Shown: positions 1 to 9,800 of the stretch, piece after piece
How positions within the stretch are numbered: position 1 is the stretch's first letter
How the letters are laid out: each line of letters begins with the position of its first letter
Origin: Candidatus Neomarinimicrobiota bacterium
GTDB lineage: Bacteria > Fidelibacterota > UBA8477 > JABMPR01
Direction of reading: 5' to 3'
Length of the DNA stretch: 57,343 nt
Assembly: GCA_016784545.1 (NCBI GenBank)
Contig: JADHUM010000018.1
Location: forward strand, 1-57,343
Program-made: the position numbers and the translations under genes
Notes under the pieces: generated by a model
The model's database searches: none
Told to the model about the DNA's origin: nothing
Seen by the model: the letters and a program-made list of their open reading frames with translations, nothing else

Positions 1-53
1 TGCGATCATATAGACTTTTGTGAGTGTGAAGCATCTGTACCTCCGGGTTAAAT

Positions 54-102
54 CAAAACGGCTTCCGGTTACCCAAACTTAATTTAGGCACCCGAAAGCC
101 GT
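54..102 (-). terminator. Rho-independent-like terminator of the leftward chitin operon
   Basis: On the minus strand an 11-bp stem (ACGGCTTTCGG at 102-92 pairing with CCGGAAGCCGT at 68-58, one G-T wobble) closes a loop of about 23 nt and is followed by TTTTGATTT. It lies just downstream of the deacetylase stop codon. The long loop makes it weaker than a textbook terminator. A 12-bp palindrome GGAAGTACTTCC at 122-133 lies between it and the stop. Confidence 0.6.
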
Positions 103-133
103 CCTGAAGGACTAACCTACCGGAAGTACTTCC

Positions 134-1600
134 TTATTTCAGATATAGCATCTTTATTGTCTGTGATTGCATCCCCGCTTGCATCCTGCACAGATACACT
201 CCCGTTTCCACCGTCTGACCCTTTTGATCCATGCCATCCCAGAGAATGCGATGATATCCTGCAGATAGTGCACCAGAACTTAGAACTTTCGCTAGCTCTC
301 CCTCAAGATTAAAAATCTCAAAGCTAGGCTGGCTTGATTCATAAAGTGCAAATCTGATCGTTGTCATCGAGTTGAAAGGATTAGGATAATTCTGTTGGAT
401 TTTAAAATTTGGAATTCCGGGACGATCTTCATAGACCTCCAAAGGACTGAAGCTGGACTCATCTTGCATGAGGTGGTAGAGATAAACCTGTCCCACGGAA
501 GCGTACCAGATATCTTCACGGTTACTCACATACTCCAAGTGAGACCAGATGTAGTCATAGCCCCATATGTTTTCTTGGGCGAGTACATGGGGATGACACA
601 TCAAATGATACACCCCATTCATCCCATATGCAGTATCAAAGCCGGCATTTAAATCTTCCAGGTCAGTGGTCCCTTCCCAGAACGGTCCAACCTCCCGTGA
701 CATACCGACACTCCCATAAAAAGAGCGATCATCTACCCATTCTGAAAAAGTGTATGTGCCTGAGGTATACATACGACTCACCAGATACTGATTGGAAGCG
801 ACTGAGGCATCGATATCGTCATCGTATTCTCCATAGGGAGCGATCCAGGTGTATACATATTCCTGGTCACCTTTTCTGAAGGTATCCGGCAAATCCAGAT
901 TCTCAATGATATCGAATTTGGAGCCTGAGACTTCGTAGTCCGTATCGCTATAGGGCGAATGTGGGTGATTGCGACTGTGGGAGGCAGCCTCAACCAGACC
1001 CAGATCAAGTTGTTCCTGGATATGTTGCCAGGTAGTTGCATTGCAACCCTCACTGATAATCCCCACTGAAAGCCAAAGGTTATAGTCCCTAAACACTGAA
1101 ACAGCATAGGGGAAGTGGCCATCAAACCAATCGGCCCAGTCATCTGCAGAACAAGTCACGACAGCCGTCCGGTTATCGTAATAAACCGCAATACCCAGGT
1201 AATCGACTGAGACAATCGTATTGCTAGCATCTTCAATTTTTAGAAAGAGGCTGTCACTATCGTCTGCCAGCGTGACAGAGACATACGCCATGTCCGCAAG
1301 ATCATCATAGCGGAAGACTTCCACTCCGTTAAATGAACTTCCAGCCGCTCTTTCAGGAACTTCAGACCAAGGATCTTCCACTGAATAGCGTTTAAAAGCC
1401 CTCAGGGAGCTCACAGTGGAAGGAACAGAGAATTGATAGGTGAGAGGATAGGATAGGCCATAATCCTGGTGTATGGTCGAATCTACTTTAATGGTGACAC
1501 TTTGATCAGAATTGATAGTACAAATCAACTTTTGCTGAGCCTGGACAGATAGAGCCAGGGCAATACAGATTAAGAAATAGAGTAATTGATTTAATTTCAT
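134..1600 (-). CDS. Secreted NodB-type polysaccharide deacetylase with T9SS sorting domain
   Basis: The 488-residue protein has a signal peptide (about residues 1-21, ending V-Q-A-Q). A beta-rich N-terminal part is followed by a carbohydrate-esterase-4-like domain at about 145-350. Metal-site signatures are visible: the Asp pair D153-D154 in S-A-D-D-W and H208/H212 in H-S-R-N-H-P. The third motif appears as I-A-P-Y-G (about 253-257), without the usual Arg, and a late His cluster C-H-P-H lies near 335-338. Residues from about 390 form a FlgD-like sorting domain with Q-N-Y-P-N-P-F-N and a K-M-L-Y-L-K end, so it is probably surface-anchored or secreted. It overlaps the GH18 gene by 4 bp and is the last gene of the leftward operon. 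Family knowledge suggests removal of N-acetyl groups from chitin or chito-oligosaccharides; the exact substrate is inferred from the neighbours. Confidence 0.8.
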   Translation of the reverse strand: MKLNQLLYFLICIALALSVQAQQKLICTINSDQSVTIKVDSTIHQDYGLSYPLTYQFSVPSTVSSLRAFKRYSVEDPWSEVPERAAGSSFNGVEVFRYDDLADMAYVSVTLADDSDSLFLKIEDASNTIVSVDYLGIAVYYDNRTAVVTCSADDWADWFDGHFPYAVSVFRDYNLWLSVGIISEGCNATTWQHIQEQLDLGLVEAASHSRNHPHSPYSDTDYEVSGSKFDIIENLDLPDTFRKGDQEYVYTWIAPYGEYDDDIDASVASNQYLVSRMYTSGTYTFSEWVDDRSFYGSVGMSREVGPFWEGTTDLEDLNAGFDTAYGMNGVYHLMCHPHVLAQENIWGYDYIWSHLEYVSNREDIWYASVGQVYLYHLMQDESSFSPLEVYEDRPGIPNFKIQQNYPNPFNSMTTIRFALYESSQPSFEIFNLEGELAKVLSSGALSAGYHRILWDGMDQKGQTVETGVYLCRMQAGMQSQTIKMLYLK

Positions 1601-2772
1601 TCCGGATTAAGCTTTCTATTTAATTCTTCCAACAATGGGGTAGACCCGTCTTCAAAATAATCTCCGACAATGGTCCAGATGATGATACCTCGAGCACCCG
1701 TATCATTGATATAATCAGCCTTGAGCCCGATGGATTCAGGATCATCATAGGACACCAAGATTCGCTCTTTTTTATTGATCAGATAGGGGACATTTGCTTT
1801 CGAATCCCACTGTCTCTTAAACCCTTTTGGATTATTAACTATCATCTGATAATCAGCAAATCCTTCTGGGTGAAAGTAGGTGCTGGCTCCCGTATGGCTC
1901 CCAAAGAGTTTTTTGCATCCTGCAAACGTGCGTCCATAGAAAGCTGCCCCAACATTAAGCTTATCAGCAGGGATTCCATATTCCTCATGGTATAGCTTAA
2001 AGGCAGCATCCAAAGTTGCTGTAGCTGCACCGGCTGCGGGTTGATAGAGTGGTGAATTATGATTGCTGATGGGGTTCCAAGCGCCATTGAAATCATAGGT
2101 CATAATATTTATAAAATCTAAAATTTCTGATATGGCTACCGCATCAAAACCCTTCGCAACGTTGGGAGAGGCCGGTGCGGCAAAGGACATGGGATAATAG
2201 CGTTTTGTCAGCTTACTGTGTGCATCCAGACTGTCGCGAACAGTTTGTAACAATAGGGTGAAGTTTTCCTTATCAGCTGGTGTGCCGTTATGAGCTTCCA
2301 GACCAGGATACTCCCAGTCAATATCGATCCCATGAAATCCATATTTCTTGATGACATCAACACAATTCTGGGCGAAACGAGATCGGCGACTCTCAGCAGC
2401 GGCCACATGGGGAAAGTTGCCACTATCTTCCCAGCCGCCAATGGAGAGCATCACCTGCACATCATTTTTTTCAGCATAATCGATCAGAGAGGTGTTGGGA
2501 AGGGCTTCTCCGGTTTTTTGATCAATGAGATCGTGGAGCAAATATTTATCAGCTTCAGGCGCAAGACCAACCAGGTCACCTGCAGGCGTCGGATAAAAGA
2601 ATGCGTAATTTATAATAGTTAATTTGTTATAGGGGATGCTGGCCTGAGTTACCAGGTGATCACGCTCCATAAATCGCCAGGAAGGATAGTATCCAATAAT
2701 GTCCTTTGAATGTGCTGAGGATAAACCAATCACCAGTCCCAAAACCAGGTTTAAAACCGAAACAAGTTTCAT
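1597..2772 (-). CDS. GH18 chitinase, secreted, no sorting domain
   Basis: The protein is a glycoside hydrolase family 18 (beta/alpha)8 enzyme with a signal peptide from M-K-L-V-S-V-L-N. I chose the start at 2772 because GAGGGGTGAT lies just upstream; an in-frame ATG at 2835 would add 21 non-signal residues. The opening strand I-I-G-Y-Y-P-S-W, the S-I-G-G-W strand and the active-site strand G-I-D-I-D-W-E-Y-P are typical. The catalytic Glu (E154 from this start) and the two Asp before it (D150, D152) are intact, but the first Asp of the DxxDxDxE signature is His (H147). A late M-T-Y-D-F-N strand supplies the usual Tyr/Asp. There is no C-terminal sorting domain, unlike the second GH18 at 18551, so it may be periplasmic. 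It sits between the chitobiose phosphorylase and the deacetylase in one operon. Confidence 0.9.
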   Translation of the reverse strand: MKLVSVLNLVLGLVIGLSSAHSKDIIGYYPSWRFMERDHLVTQASIPYNKLTIINYAFFYPTPAGDLVGLAPEADKYLLHDLIDQKTGEALPNTSLIDYAEKNDVQVMLSIGGWEDSGNFPHVAAAESRRSRFAQNCVDVIKKYGFHGIDIDWEYPGLEAHNGTPADKENFTLLLQTVRDSLDAHSKLTKRYYPMSFAAPASPNVAKGFDAVAISEILDFINIMTYDFNGAWNPISNHNSPLYQPAAGAATATLDAAFKLYHEEYGIPADKLNVGAAFYGRTFAGCKKLFGSHTGASTYFHPEGFADYQMIVNNPKGFKRQWDSKANVPYLINKKERILVSYDDPESIGLKADYINDTGARGIIIWTIVGDYFEDGSTPLLEELNRKLNPE

Positions 2773-2836
2773 ATCACCCCTCAATTTTTGATTTAAGTCC
2801 ATGTGGAACGTGAGATACCGAACCACGTCGCCCAAT

Positions 2837-5236
2837 CTAGCCCATAATAACAGTCACGACATTATGAGAACCCTCTGGCATAGCCGGAATGGATCCATGA
2901 TGCAATTTCCCATTTAGGGTCAATTCTTTGATACCCTTGCTCACACGATCAGGGTTGCTCACCTGAATGTCAAAGTTGGCCCCTCTCCATTTTCGCGTAA
3001 GACCGAATGCGTCCCAATCTCTGGGGATACAGGGATCAATAACCAGCCCTTCAAAGGTCGTGCGGACTCCCAATATCCATTGCGAGACAGCCACATAAAA
3101 CCAGCTGGCAGATCCCGTAAGCCAGGGGTGCCGGGCTTGACCATGAGCACTATGTTTCTCACCCATGATAAATTGACAATATGAATAAGGCTCAGCCTCT
3201 CGGGTCTCAATCTTATCGTTCTGGTTATAGGGTAGTATGGCATCATAATATTTCATGGCGCGGTCCCCATTGCCCAACATGCAATCTGCGATGATCGCCC
3301 AAGGGTTCGAATGGCTAAAGATGGATGCGTTTTCTTTGATGCCAGGATAGACCCGGGTAACATAGCCAACACCATCATCAGGACTTGTGTAGGCCGGCCA
3401 AACGAGATGATTGCCATATTCCGAGTAGAGGTGATTCTCGATGGCATCGGTACACAGTTCAGCTCGTTCCCCGGATGCCACACCTGAAACCACTGCCCAG
3501 CTCTGAGCATTAAGGAAAACCTTCCCCTCAGGATTCTCATTGGTGCCAATCTTTTCGCCATTAGCAGTAAAACCACGAATATACCAACTTCCATCCCACA
3601 AGGTACTCTCGCAGCTGGCTTTTACAGTGTCAGCAATCTGGCTATATTTTAGCACATCATCTTGTTTGTCAAGACTCCTGGCCGCGTCGATAAAATATTG
3701 GAGAGCCCAGAAATGCATGAATGAGACCATGGCACTCTGACCACCACCGAGGTTAAGGCAATCATTCCAATCGGCTCGAAGACCTTGACAAATCCCATTT
3801 GAACCGATGTACTCAGTAGAAAAATCTAGTGTGCGCTTCAGATGGCCGTAAACGGTATCTTCCCCAGCATCTGCATAGGGAACGCGTTGGTTAAAGAAAT
3901 CAAGATCACCAGTCTCAGAGACATATTCACAGACTGTGGTTACCAACCAGAGTGAATCATCCGAGCAGACGTCCTCAATCCCATGAACAATATCAGCAGG
4001 TGAGGCGCTTGGCACCACGGTAGGCAGTTTCACACCAGGGAGCTTGTCTTCTTTTGGTTTAAACACATCAGGATCAAAAAGATGGATTCCATAGCCCTGG
4101 TTTGACTGAGCATGAAGTAGCTCAAGAATGCGTTGTTTGCTCATTTCGGGGTTGGTATGAACGACACCAAGTATATCCTGGGATGTATCCCGGTACCCTA
4201 ATCCAGTTCGGCCGCCTACCTCAATAAAGGAAGCAAATCTAGACCAAACCACACAAGTTTCTGCTTGATACAGATTCCAGGTATTCATCATCGTGTTTAA
4301 ACCCTGATGTGGGGTCCTGCATTGCAGCTGTGAGGTTTTGGTATCCCAGTATTTCTTTAGATCATCAAAGGCTTTATCAACCTGGGCCATATCGCTGTAC
4401 TTCTTGCGAATGCGCTTGCCTTGCTCTTCTCGTGAGCCAACGCCCAGCATAAAAACCAGGCGTTTACTTTCACCAGGTTGAAGGGTAATGCGTTTGTGCA
4501 AAGATCCACAGTGATTCCCCCCAAGCTCAGATCGATTGTCACAAGAACCATTTTCGACAGCTACAGGGTTGGTCTCAGTTCTATAATTTCCAATAAAGCT
4601 ATCACGATGGCTATTATAGGAATCAGGCTCAAAATTGGCGGTGAAAAAATGGTAGGTCCAGGGTTCATAGAAGAAGTCAAACTCGATAACCGCATCCTGA
4701 TAGCTGGAACCACTCGCATAGAGGCTCATCTGCAAGTTTTGATTATCGATCTCAATGTGGTGATTTGAAAATTCTAGATATGAAAATGCACTGAGTTGGC
4801 GAACGCTATCACCGGTATTGGTAATTTTGACATCCCAGAGCTCAACATCCTCACCCAAGGGAATCATCATCAACTTCTCAAGGTGAATATTGGAATACTC
4901 GCAGGAGAATTTCGAATAGGACAAGCCATGCCGAACTTGATAGCTCGCTTCGGATAGATCCTTACCTACTGGTTGCCAGGAGGCAGACCAATAGTCTCCA
5001 GATTCATCATCACGGAGATAAAGGTAATGCCCGGGACGATCTAAGGGTACACCATTGGGGCGAAAGCGGGTGATGCGTCCGTGCTCAGCAGATTTATAGA
5101 ATGAATAACCACCTGAGTTATGTGATAGCACTGTACACATATCTTCTAGGCCCAAGTAATTGGTCCAAGAAACCGGAATATCCGGTCTTTCGATTACATA
5201 TTCGCGTTTCTCTTCATCGAAATAGCCGTATCGCAT
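2837..5236 (-). CDS. chbP: GH94 N,N'-diacetylchitobiose phosphorylase
   Basis: The 799-residue protein has the full length of GH94 disaccharide phosphorylases and no signal peptide, so it is cytoplasmic. Its start (M-R-Y-G-Y-F-D) and many blocks match my recollection of Vibrio ChbP, including R-H-G-L-S-Y-S-K-F, W-S-R-F-A-S-F-I-E-V-G-G-R-T-G-L-G-Y-R-D and R-A-D-W-N-D-C-L-N-L-G-G-G. The general acid falls at D492 and the R349-D350 pair at the same numbers as in ChbP. The enzyme would phosphorolyse (GlcNAc)2 to GlcNAc-1-phosphate and GlcNAc, saving one ATP. Cellobiose phosphorylase is the main alternative; the adjacent chitinases and deacetylase favour chitobiose. It is the first gene of the leftward operon, divergent from the ROK regulator across 275 bp. 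No GlcNAc kinase, NagA or NagB is in the window. Confidence 0.9.
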   Translation of the reverse strand: MRYGYFDEEKREYVIERPDIPVSWTNYLGLEDMCTVLSHNSGGYSFYKSAEHGRITRFRPNGVPLDRPGHYLYLRDDESGDYWSASWQPVGKDLSEASYQVRHGLSYSKFSCEYSNIHLEKLMMIPLGEDVELWDVKITNTGDSVRQLSAFSYLEFSNHHIEIDNQNLQMSLYASGSSYQDAVIEFDFFYEPWTYHFFTANFEPDSYNSHRDSFIGNYRTETNPVAVENGSCDNRSELGGNHCGSLHKRITLQPGESKRLVFMLGVGSREEQGKRIRKKYSDMAQVDKAFDDLKKYWDTKTSQLQCRTPHQGLNTMMNTWNLYQAETCVVWSRFASFIEVGGRTGLGYRDTSQDILGVVHTNPEMSKQRILELLHAQSNQGYGIHLFDPDVFKPKEDKLPGVKLPTVVPSASPADIVHGIEDVCSDDSLWLVTTVCEYVSETGDLDFFNQRVPYADAGEDTVYGHLKRTLDFSTEYIGSNGICQGLRADWNDCLNLGGGQSAMVSFMHFWALQYFIDAARSLDKQDDVLKYSQIADTVKASCESTLWDGSWYIRGFTANGEKIGTNENPEGKVFLNAQSWAVVSGVASGERAELCTDAIENHLYSEYGNHLVWPAYTSPDDGVGYVTRVYPGIKENASIFSHSNPWAIIADCMLGNGDRAMKYYDAILPYNQNDKIETREAEPYSYCQFIMGEKHSAHGQARHPWLTGSASWFYVAVSQWILGVRTTFEGLVIDPCIPRDWDAFGLTRKWRGANFDIQVSNPDRVSKGIKELTLNGKLHHGSIPAMPEGSHNVVTVIMG

Positions 5237-5511
5237 GTCATCTCCAGAGTACTAAGTATACATTTCATTATTCCTCGGACCGCCACGGGGTTATACTCAT
5301 GGCGAGGCATATGCCGCAAGAGGGAGTCTTCGAGTCCGCGTGTATAAAAGTATTCAGAACTCTATTTATTTCCCAGTAAATTCTGAGGATGAACTAACTA
5401 AATGTTGATTTTTATTGATATCCGATGCATATTGTTGGCACGCAAACAGTTATAATATATTGTATCTAAAGAACTTATAGAACTATTATGAAAGATATGG
5501 CGAGAGTTTGA
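5237..5511. promoter_or_regulatory. Divergent control region between chbP and the ROK regulator
   Basis: This 275-bp gap should hold the promoters of both divergent transcripts. Visible dyads are a CGCCA (5281-5285) / TGGCG (5300-5304) inverted repeat and, directly beside it, the 10-bp palindrome GGCATATGCC (5306-5315). An AT-rich TTATAATATATTG stretch near 5450-5462, about 55 bp before the ROK start, is a plausible -10 region for the rightward gene. ROK regulators of the NagC type commonly bind dyads in such regions, so these are candidate operators. That assignment is inference. Confidence 0.4.
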
Positions 5512-6726
5512 ATGAATAATAATAGAGTCCAATCATCTGATTTTCGGTTGATACGCAATATTAATGATCGTATCGTGCTCAATATCATTCTGGAAAATGA
5601 AGCTATATCTGGAGCTGATCTAGCCCGGCAGTCGGGACTGCAACCTTCCACTATATCTAATATATTAAAGGGCTTAAAGGCGAGAGACCTGGTAAACAAC
5701 CTGGGAAAGGGAACCTCCACTTTCAAGGGTGGGAAGCGTCCATTCCTGTGGGAGATCAATAGTGATGCAGCCTATGCTATTGGCCTGGATGTCGAAATCG
5801 GCCAGGTGGCTATAACCATGCTAGGCTTGAATGGGAGTGTTAAGAATAAGAAGATATACGCCACGGAGAATATCAGTAATCCCGAAGAGCTGTCACAGCA
5901 TTTGCTTGTTAGCTTTCAGGATTTCATTGCTGAATCTGGTGTGGGTATTGATAAAATTCTCGGCGCTGGAATAGCTGTCGCCGGTATTGTGAACCGCGAT
6001 ACCGGAGAAGTCATGATGACGGATATCATCCCTCAAATGAATTTCTCATTAACCCAGGAATTACAGAAGAAGTATCAATTTCCAGTGATTGCAGAGAACA
6101 ATGCCAACGCCAGTGCAATAGGATCAAAGATTGTCGGTACCGCTCGCGGTGAACGGAACCTCATGACCGTATTGGTGAAGGTAGATGCCCATGTTAGTGG
6201 TATCGGAATTGGTCTAGTTCTCAATGGAGAGTTATATCATGGAAGCAATTTTTGCTCTGGAGAAGTCACCCCTGAATATCCACCTATGTACAATATGCTC
6301 AGCCGGTTAAGAGATCATTTTAGCAAAGGAAAAATCTTAAAGAAATACCTAAATAAGATCGAGGATCTGAATATTCGACTACTCATCGATGCGGCCAACC
6401 AAGGTGACGTTCTCGCCAACCATTATTTCAATTTGCTGGGCCGAATGATTGGAAGTTCCATTGCAAAACACATTGCCATGATCAATCCAGCCAAGGTGAT
6501 CATCACCGGTGATGTTGCTGAGGTTGGAGATCTGATTCTTAATCCTATCAAGGAATTGGTTGAATATGAACTGGTATCAATCAGTAAAAAGGATCTGAAT
6601 ATTGTAGCCAGCCGTAGTGGTCGATATTCTGTAGCTGTTGGCGCTGCATCCATCATCCTTGATGAGTTCTTGAAAATCCCTGCCCTGCCCAATAATCGCA
6701 TCGTAAACCTCTCTCAAACACAGTAA
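5512..6726 (+). CDS. ROK-family transcriptional regulator (NagC/XylR-like)
   Basis: The 404-residue protein has an N-terminal winged helix at about residues 15-70 (I-S-G-A-D-L-A-R-Q-S-G-L-Q-P-S-T-I-S) followed by an ASKHA sugar-kinase-like ROK domain. Glycine-rich phosphate-type motifs (G-A-G-I-A-V-A-G-I-V) and E-N-N-A-N-A-S-A-I-G are present. The region where most ROK proteins carry the zinc-binding CxCGxxGCxE motif reads F-C-S-G-E-V-T-P-E-Y-P-P and lacks the Cys cluster. It is divergent from chbP and 113 bp upstream of the TonB receptor gene, so it probably controls both arms of the locus in response to a GlcNAc-type ligand. The presence of the HTH favours a repressor over a sugar kinase. 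The ligand is inferred. Confidence 0.85.
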   Translation: MNNNRVQSSDFRLIRNINDRIVLNIILENEAISGADLARQSGLQPSTISNILKGLKARDLVNNLGKGTSTFKGGKRPFLWEINSDAAYAIGLDVEIGQVAITMLGLNGSVKNKKIYATENISNPEELSQHLLVSFQDFIAESGVGIDKILGAGIAVAGIVNRDTGEVMMTDIIPQMNFSLTQELQKKYQFPVIAENNANASAIGSKIVGTARGERNLMTVLVKVDAHVSGIGIGLVLNGELYHGSNFCSGEVTPEYPPMYNMLSRLRDHFSKGKILKKYLNKIEDLNIRLLIDAANQGDVLANHYFNLLGRMIGSSIAKHIAMINPAKVIITGDVAEVGDLILNPIKELVEYELVSISKKDLNIVASRSGRYSVAVGAASIILDEFLKIPALPNNRIVNLSQTQ

Positions 6727-6794
6727 AAAAGTAGTCCCCAAAAGATCAATCTTAAAAAAAATGACAGGAATTGCGATATTTTAGTATATTTCTA

Positions 6795-6822
6795 TTGAAA
6801 ACAAACTAACTGATTGTATCTT
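6795..6822 (+). promoter_or_regulatory. Possible promoter of the TonB-receptor operon
   Basis: TTGAAA (6795-6800) and TATCTT (6817-6822) are spaced by 16 bp, close to a sigma-70-type promoter, just upstream of the TonB receptor gene. The implied leader would be very short and the match is imperfect; transcription could equally continue from the ROK gene or use an FCB-type promoter. Confidence 0.25.
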
Positions 6823-6839
6823 CAGCCAATAATTACGGA

Positions 6840-9800
6840 ATGGAACAAATGTACGAACATCTTAGGAATAGATTCTTGAAGAAGTTTGATTCAAAACAAA
6901 AGAAGACCTCATGGCTACTGGCCATCATGCTATTGTGTTCGACCATGGTTACGACCCATGCAGGTGTGACAGGCAAAATCTCTGGCAAGATTACTGACAC
7001 CGAAACTGGTGAGCCAATGATTGGTGTTAACGTTATCATCGACGGCACCATGTTTGGGGCGGCTACTGATCTGGAAGGTCATTATACGATTCTTCGTATT
7101 CCACCGGGCACCTACTCAATTACAGCTACGACAATTGGCTATTCTGAAATAACAGTCACTGAAGTCAGGGTGTCCATCGATCAAACCGCTCGTATCGATA
7201 TCCTCATGAGTTCGGCAGCCATTCTAGGGGACGTGGTCACCGTCACAGCCACGCGACCTGTGGTTCAGCCAGATGTTGCAACCAGTGTTACATCGCTTCG
7301 GGGCCGTGAGATTCAAGAGCTACCCGTATCCAACGTTACCAGTGCCATTGCCTTACAAGCCGGAATCGAAGATGGTTTGGTTATACGTGGTGGCGGAGCC
7401 GAAGAATTACTATTCCAGGTCGATGATGTTACTCTTAGAGACGCCCGCAACAATCAACCCATCACCGGAATACCCATGAGTTCAATCCTGGAACTCTCCA
7501 TTGAGCGTGGCGGGTTTAACGCAGAATATGGGCAAGTAAGAACGGGTTTAGTAAATATCGTTACCAAAGAGGGCAGCACAGATCATTATGAAAGTACGAT
7601 GACTGTAAAATATAGTCCTGCTTCTCCAAAACATTTTGGCATGTCCCCCTATGACGAAGGCTCAATGTGGATGCGCCCATATCTTGATGAAGATGTCGCC
7701 TGGACTGGGACTGATAATGGTGCTTGGGACATTTATACGCGAAATCAATATCCCGATTTTACTGGCTGGAACGCCATCTCGGAACAGCTCCTCTCAGATA
7801 CCGACCCATCGAATGATCTCTCGCCCCTGGCTGCACAGAAGCTTTTTATTTGGCAACATCGCCGAACGCCAAGCACTGATCAAATCGATCACAATATCGA
7901 TGCGGGATTTGGAGGACCAGTTCCATTTTTGGGTCATAGGGGATTCAGCTTTTATGTCTCTTATCGCTCACAAAGAGAGATGTTAATGATTCCTTTGTCA
8001 CTGGACGACTATGTTGATCATGATGTTATGCTTTCGGTTACTGCAGATGTAAGCCCAGGAATAAACATCAGATATATTGGTATGTTGGGTCAAAGTGCAA
8101 ATGTCGCTCAGAATTACGATGAGGCCAATGGTACGACCACCTCCTTTTTAAGATCCCCATGGCAAATAGCCAATCGAACCAGCGACTCTCAGATTAGCGC
8201 CAGAGTATTTACGCCCTCTTTCTATAGTGTAGCAACACTCAAACATCAATTGAATGCTCTGACACTAACCCATACCCTCAGTGCAAAAACTTATTACGCC
8301 GCCAGTATGGAACAAATCAGCAGAAGTTATCTCACCGGACCTATATCGCAGCGCGACACAACCCGGAGCAATGAGATAGTACCGGGTTATTTTGTAGATG
8401 AAGCCCCCTTTGGGTTTAGCGGATTACCCAATGTAGGTATTGGTAATGAGGCAACCGATTTCTTCTTTGGAGGCCACACAGCCACCTCGCGGGATAGCTC
8501 AGTTACAACATCCACAACCATAAAATTTGATTTGACCAGCCAACTCAATTTTCAGAATCTCGTCAAAACCGGATTTGAGCTGACTTACAGCGATTTGGAC
8601 TTGAGCTATGGCTTTGTCAAAGAACTTTTCCCAGATGGGAATAACTATGTCAAAACTCAGAACAACCCCATCCGAGCTGCCGCATATATTCAGGATAAAT
8701 ATGAAGTTCGTGAATTTATTTTAAACATTGGTTTGCGGGCAGATTATAGTAATGCCAACCGAGCCTGGCCTTCACTCATTCCCTTTTCAGATGAATGGAA
8801 AGAATATGCTTCACCGAGCTATAACTCTGATTCCTCTTATACGAGCAGTGATGCAAAATCTCGCTTCAACCTGAGCCCCCGTCTAGCGATTTCACACCCC
8901 ATCACCAAGGAGTCCAAACTCTTCTTCAATTATGGACACTTCCAGCAGTTACCCACTTATGAGGAAATGTTTAGAATGGGTCGTGGTAGCCTTGGCCAGT
9001 TGGAGAATATCGGTGATCCTGAGCTATTCCTCGAGCGCACAGTATCCTATGAGTTGGGATTTGATTATTCATTTATGAATCAATACCTATTCCAGGTAGC
9101 TGGATTTTACCATGATATAATTGACCAACAGGATTTCACAGATTTTTTCAGCCGAGATGGTATCCAGGTTCGAGCTGCCAACAACAATAGCTACGAAGAC
9201 ATACGCGGTCTTGAATTCTCCGCCAGGAAAACGAAGGGCGATTGGGTGACGGGTTTTCTCAATTACACCTATCAGGTTTCTACATCAGGAAGATTTGGTA
9301 AGGCAGAGATTCACGAAAATCCGACAGACCAACGTCATTATGATGAGAATACGGCCAACCTGTACCAGTCCAAACCGATTCCTCAGCCTTATGGCCGAGC
9401 CAGTGTGACCTTTCATACACCTCGTACTTTTGGACCCAAAATTATGGGTATCAATCCTGCTGGTAGCTGGGCTTTGAATCTTTTAGGCTATTGGAAAGCA
9501 GGTCAGCAACTCAAAGTCACGGGTACCTATCCTGGTGCAAAACAAGGGGCCGGAACTTATCTGAAGTATCGCAATCTACACAATCTAGTGATTCGTCTAA
9601 AGAAAAACACCTACATCCAGGATAGAAATATCAGCTTTTTTGTAGAGGTCAATAATGCCCTGAATACAAAGAGTCTATCCTTAGTTGGTTTTCAAGACTT
9701 CCATGACCAACTCTCATATTTCACCTCATTGCATCTTCCCAAAAGCCGTGATTATCAAAATATAGTTGGCGACGATTTGATTGGTGATTACCGTGATTTG

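Noticed and set aside
1597-2772. T9SS sorting domain on the operon GH18
   Set aside because: The C-terminus ends soon after the last barrel strand without the N-Y-P-N-P-F-N motif.
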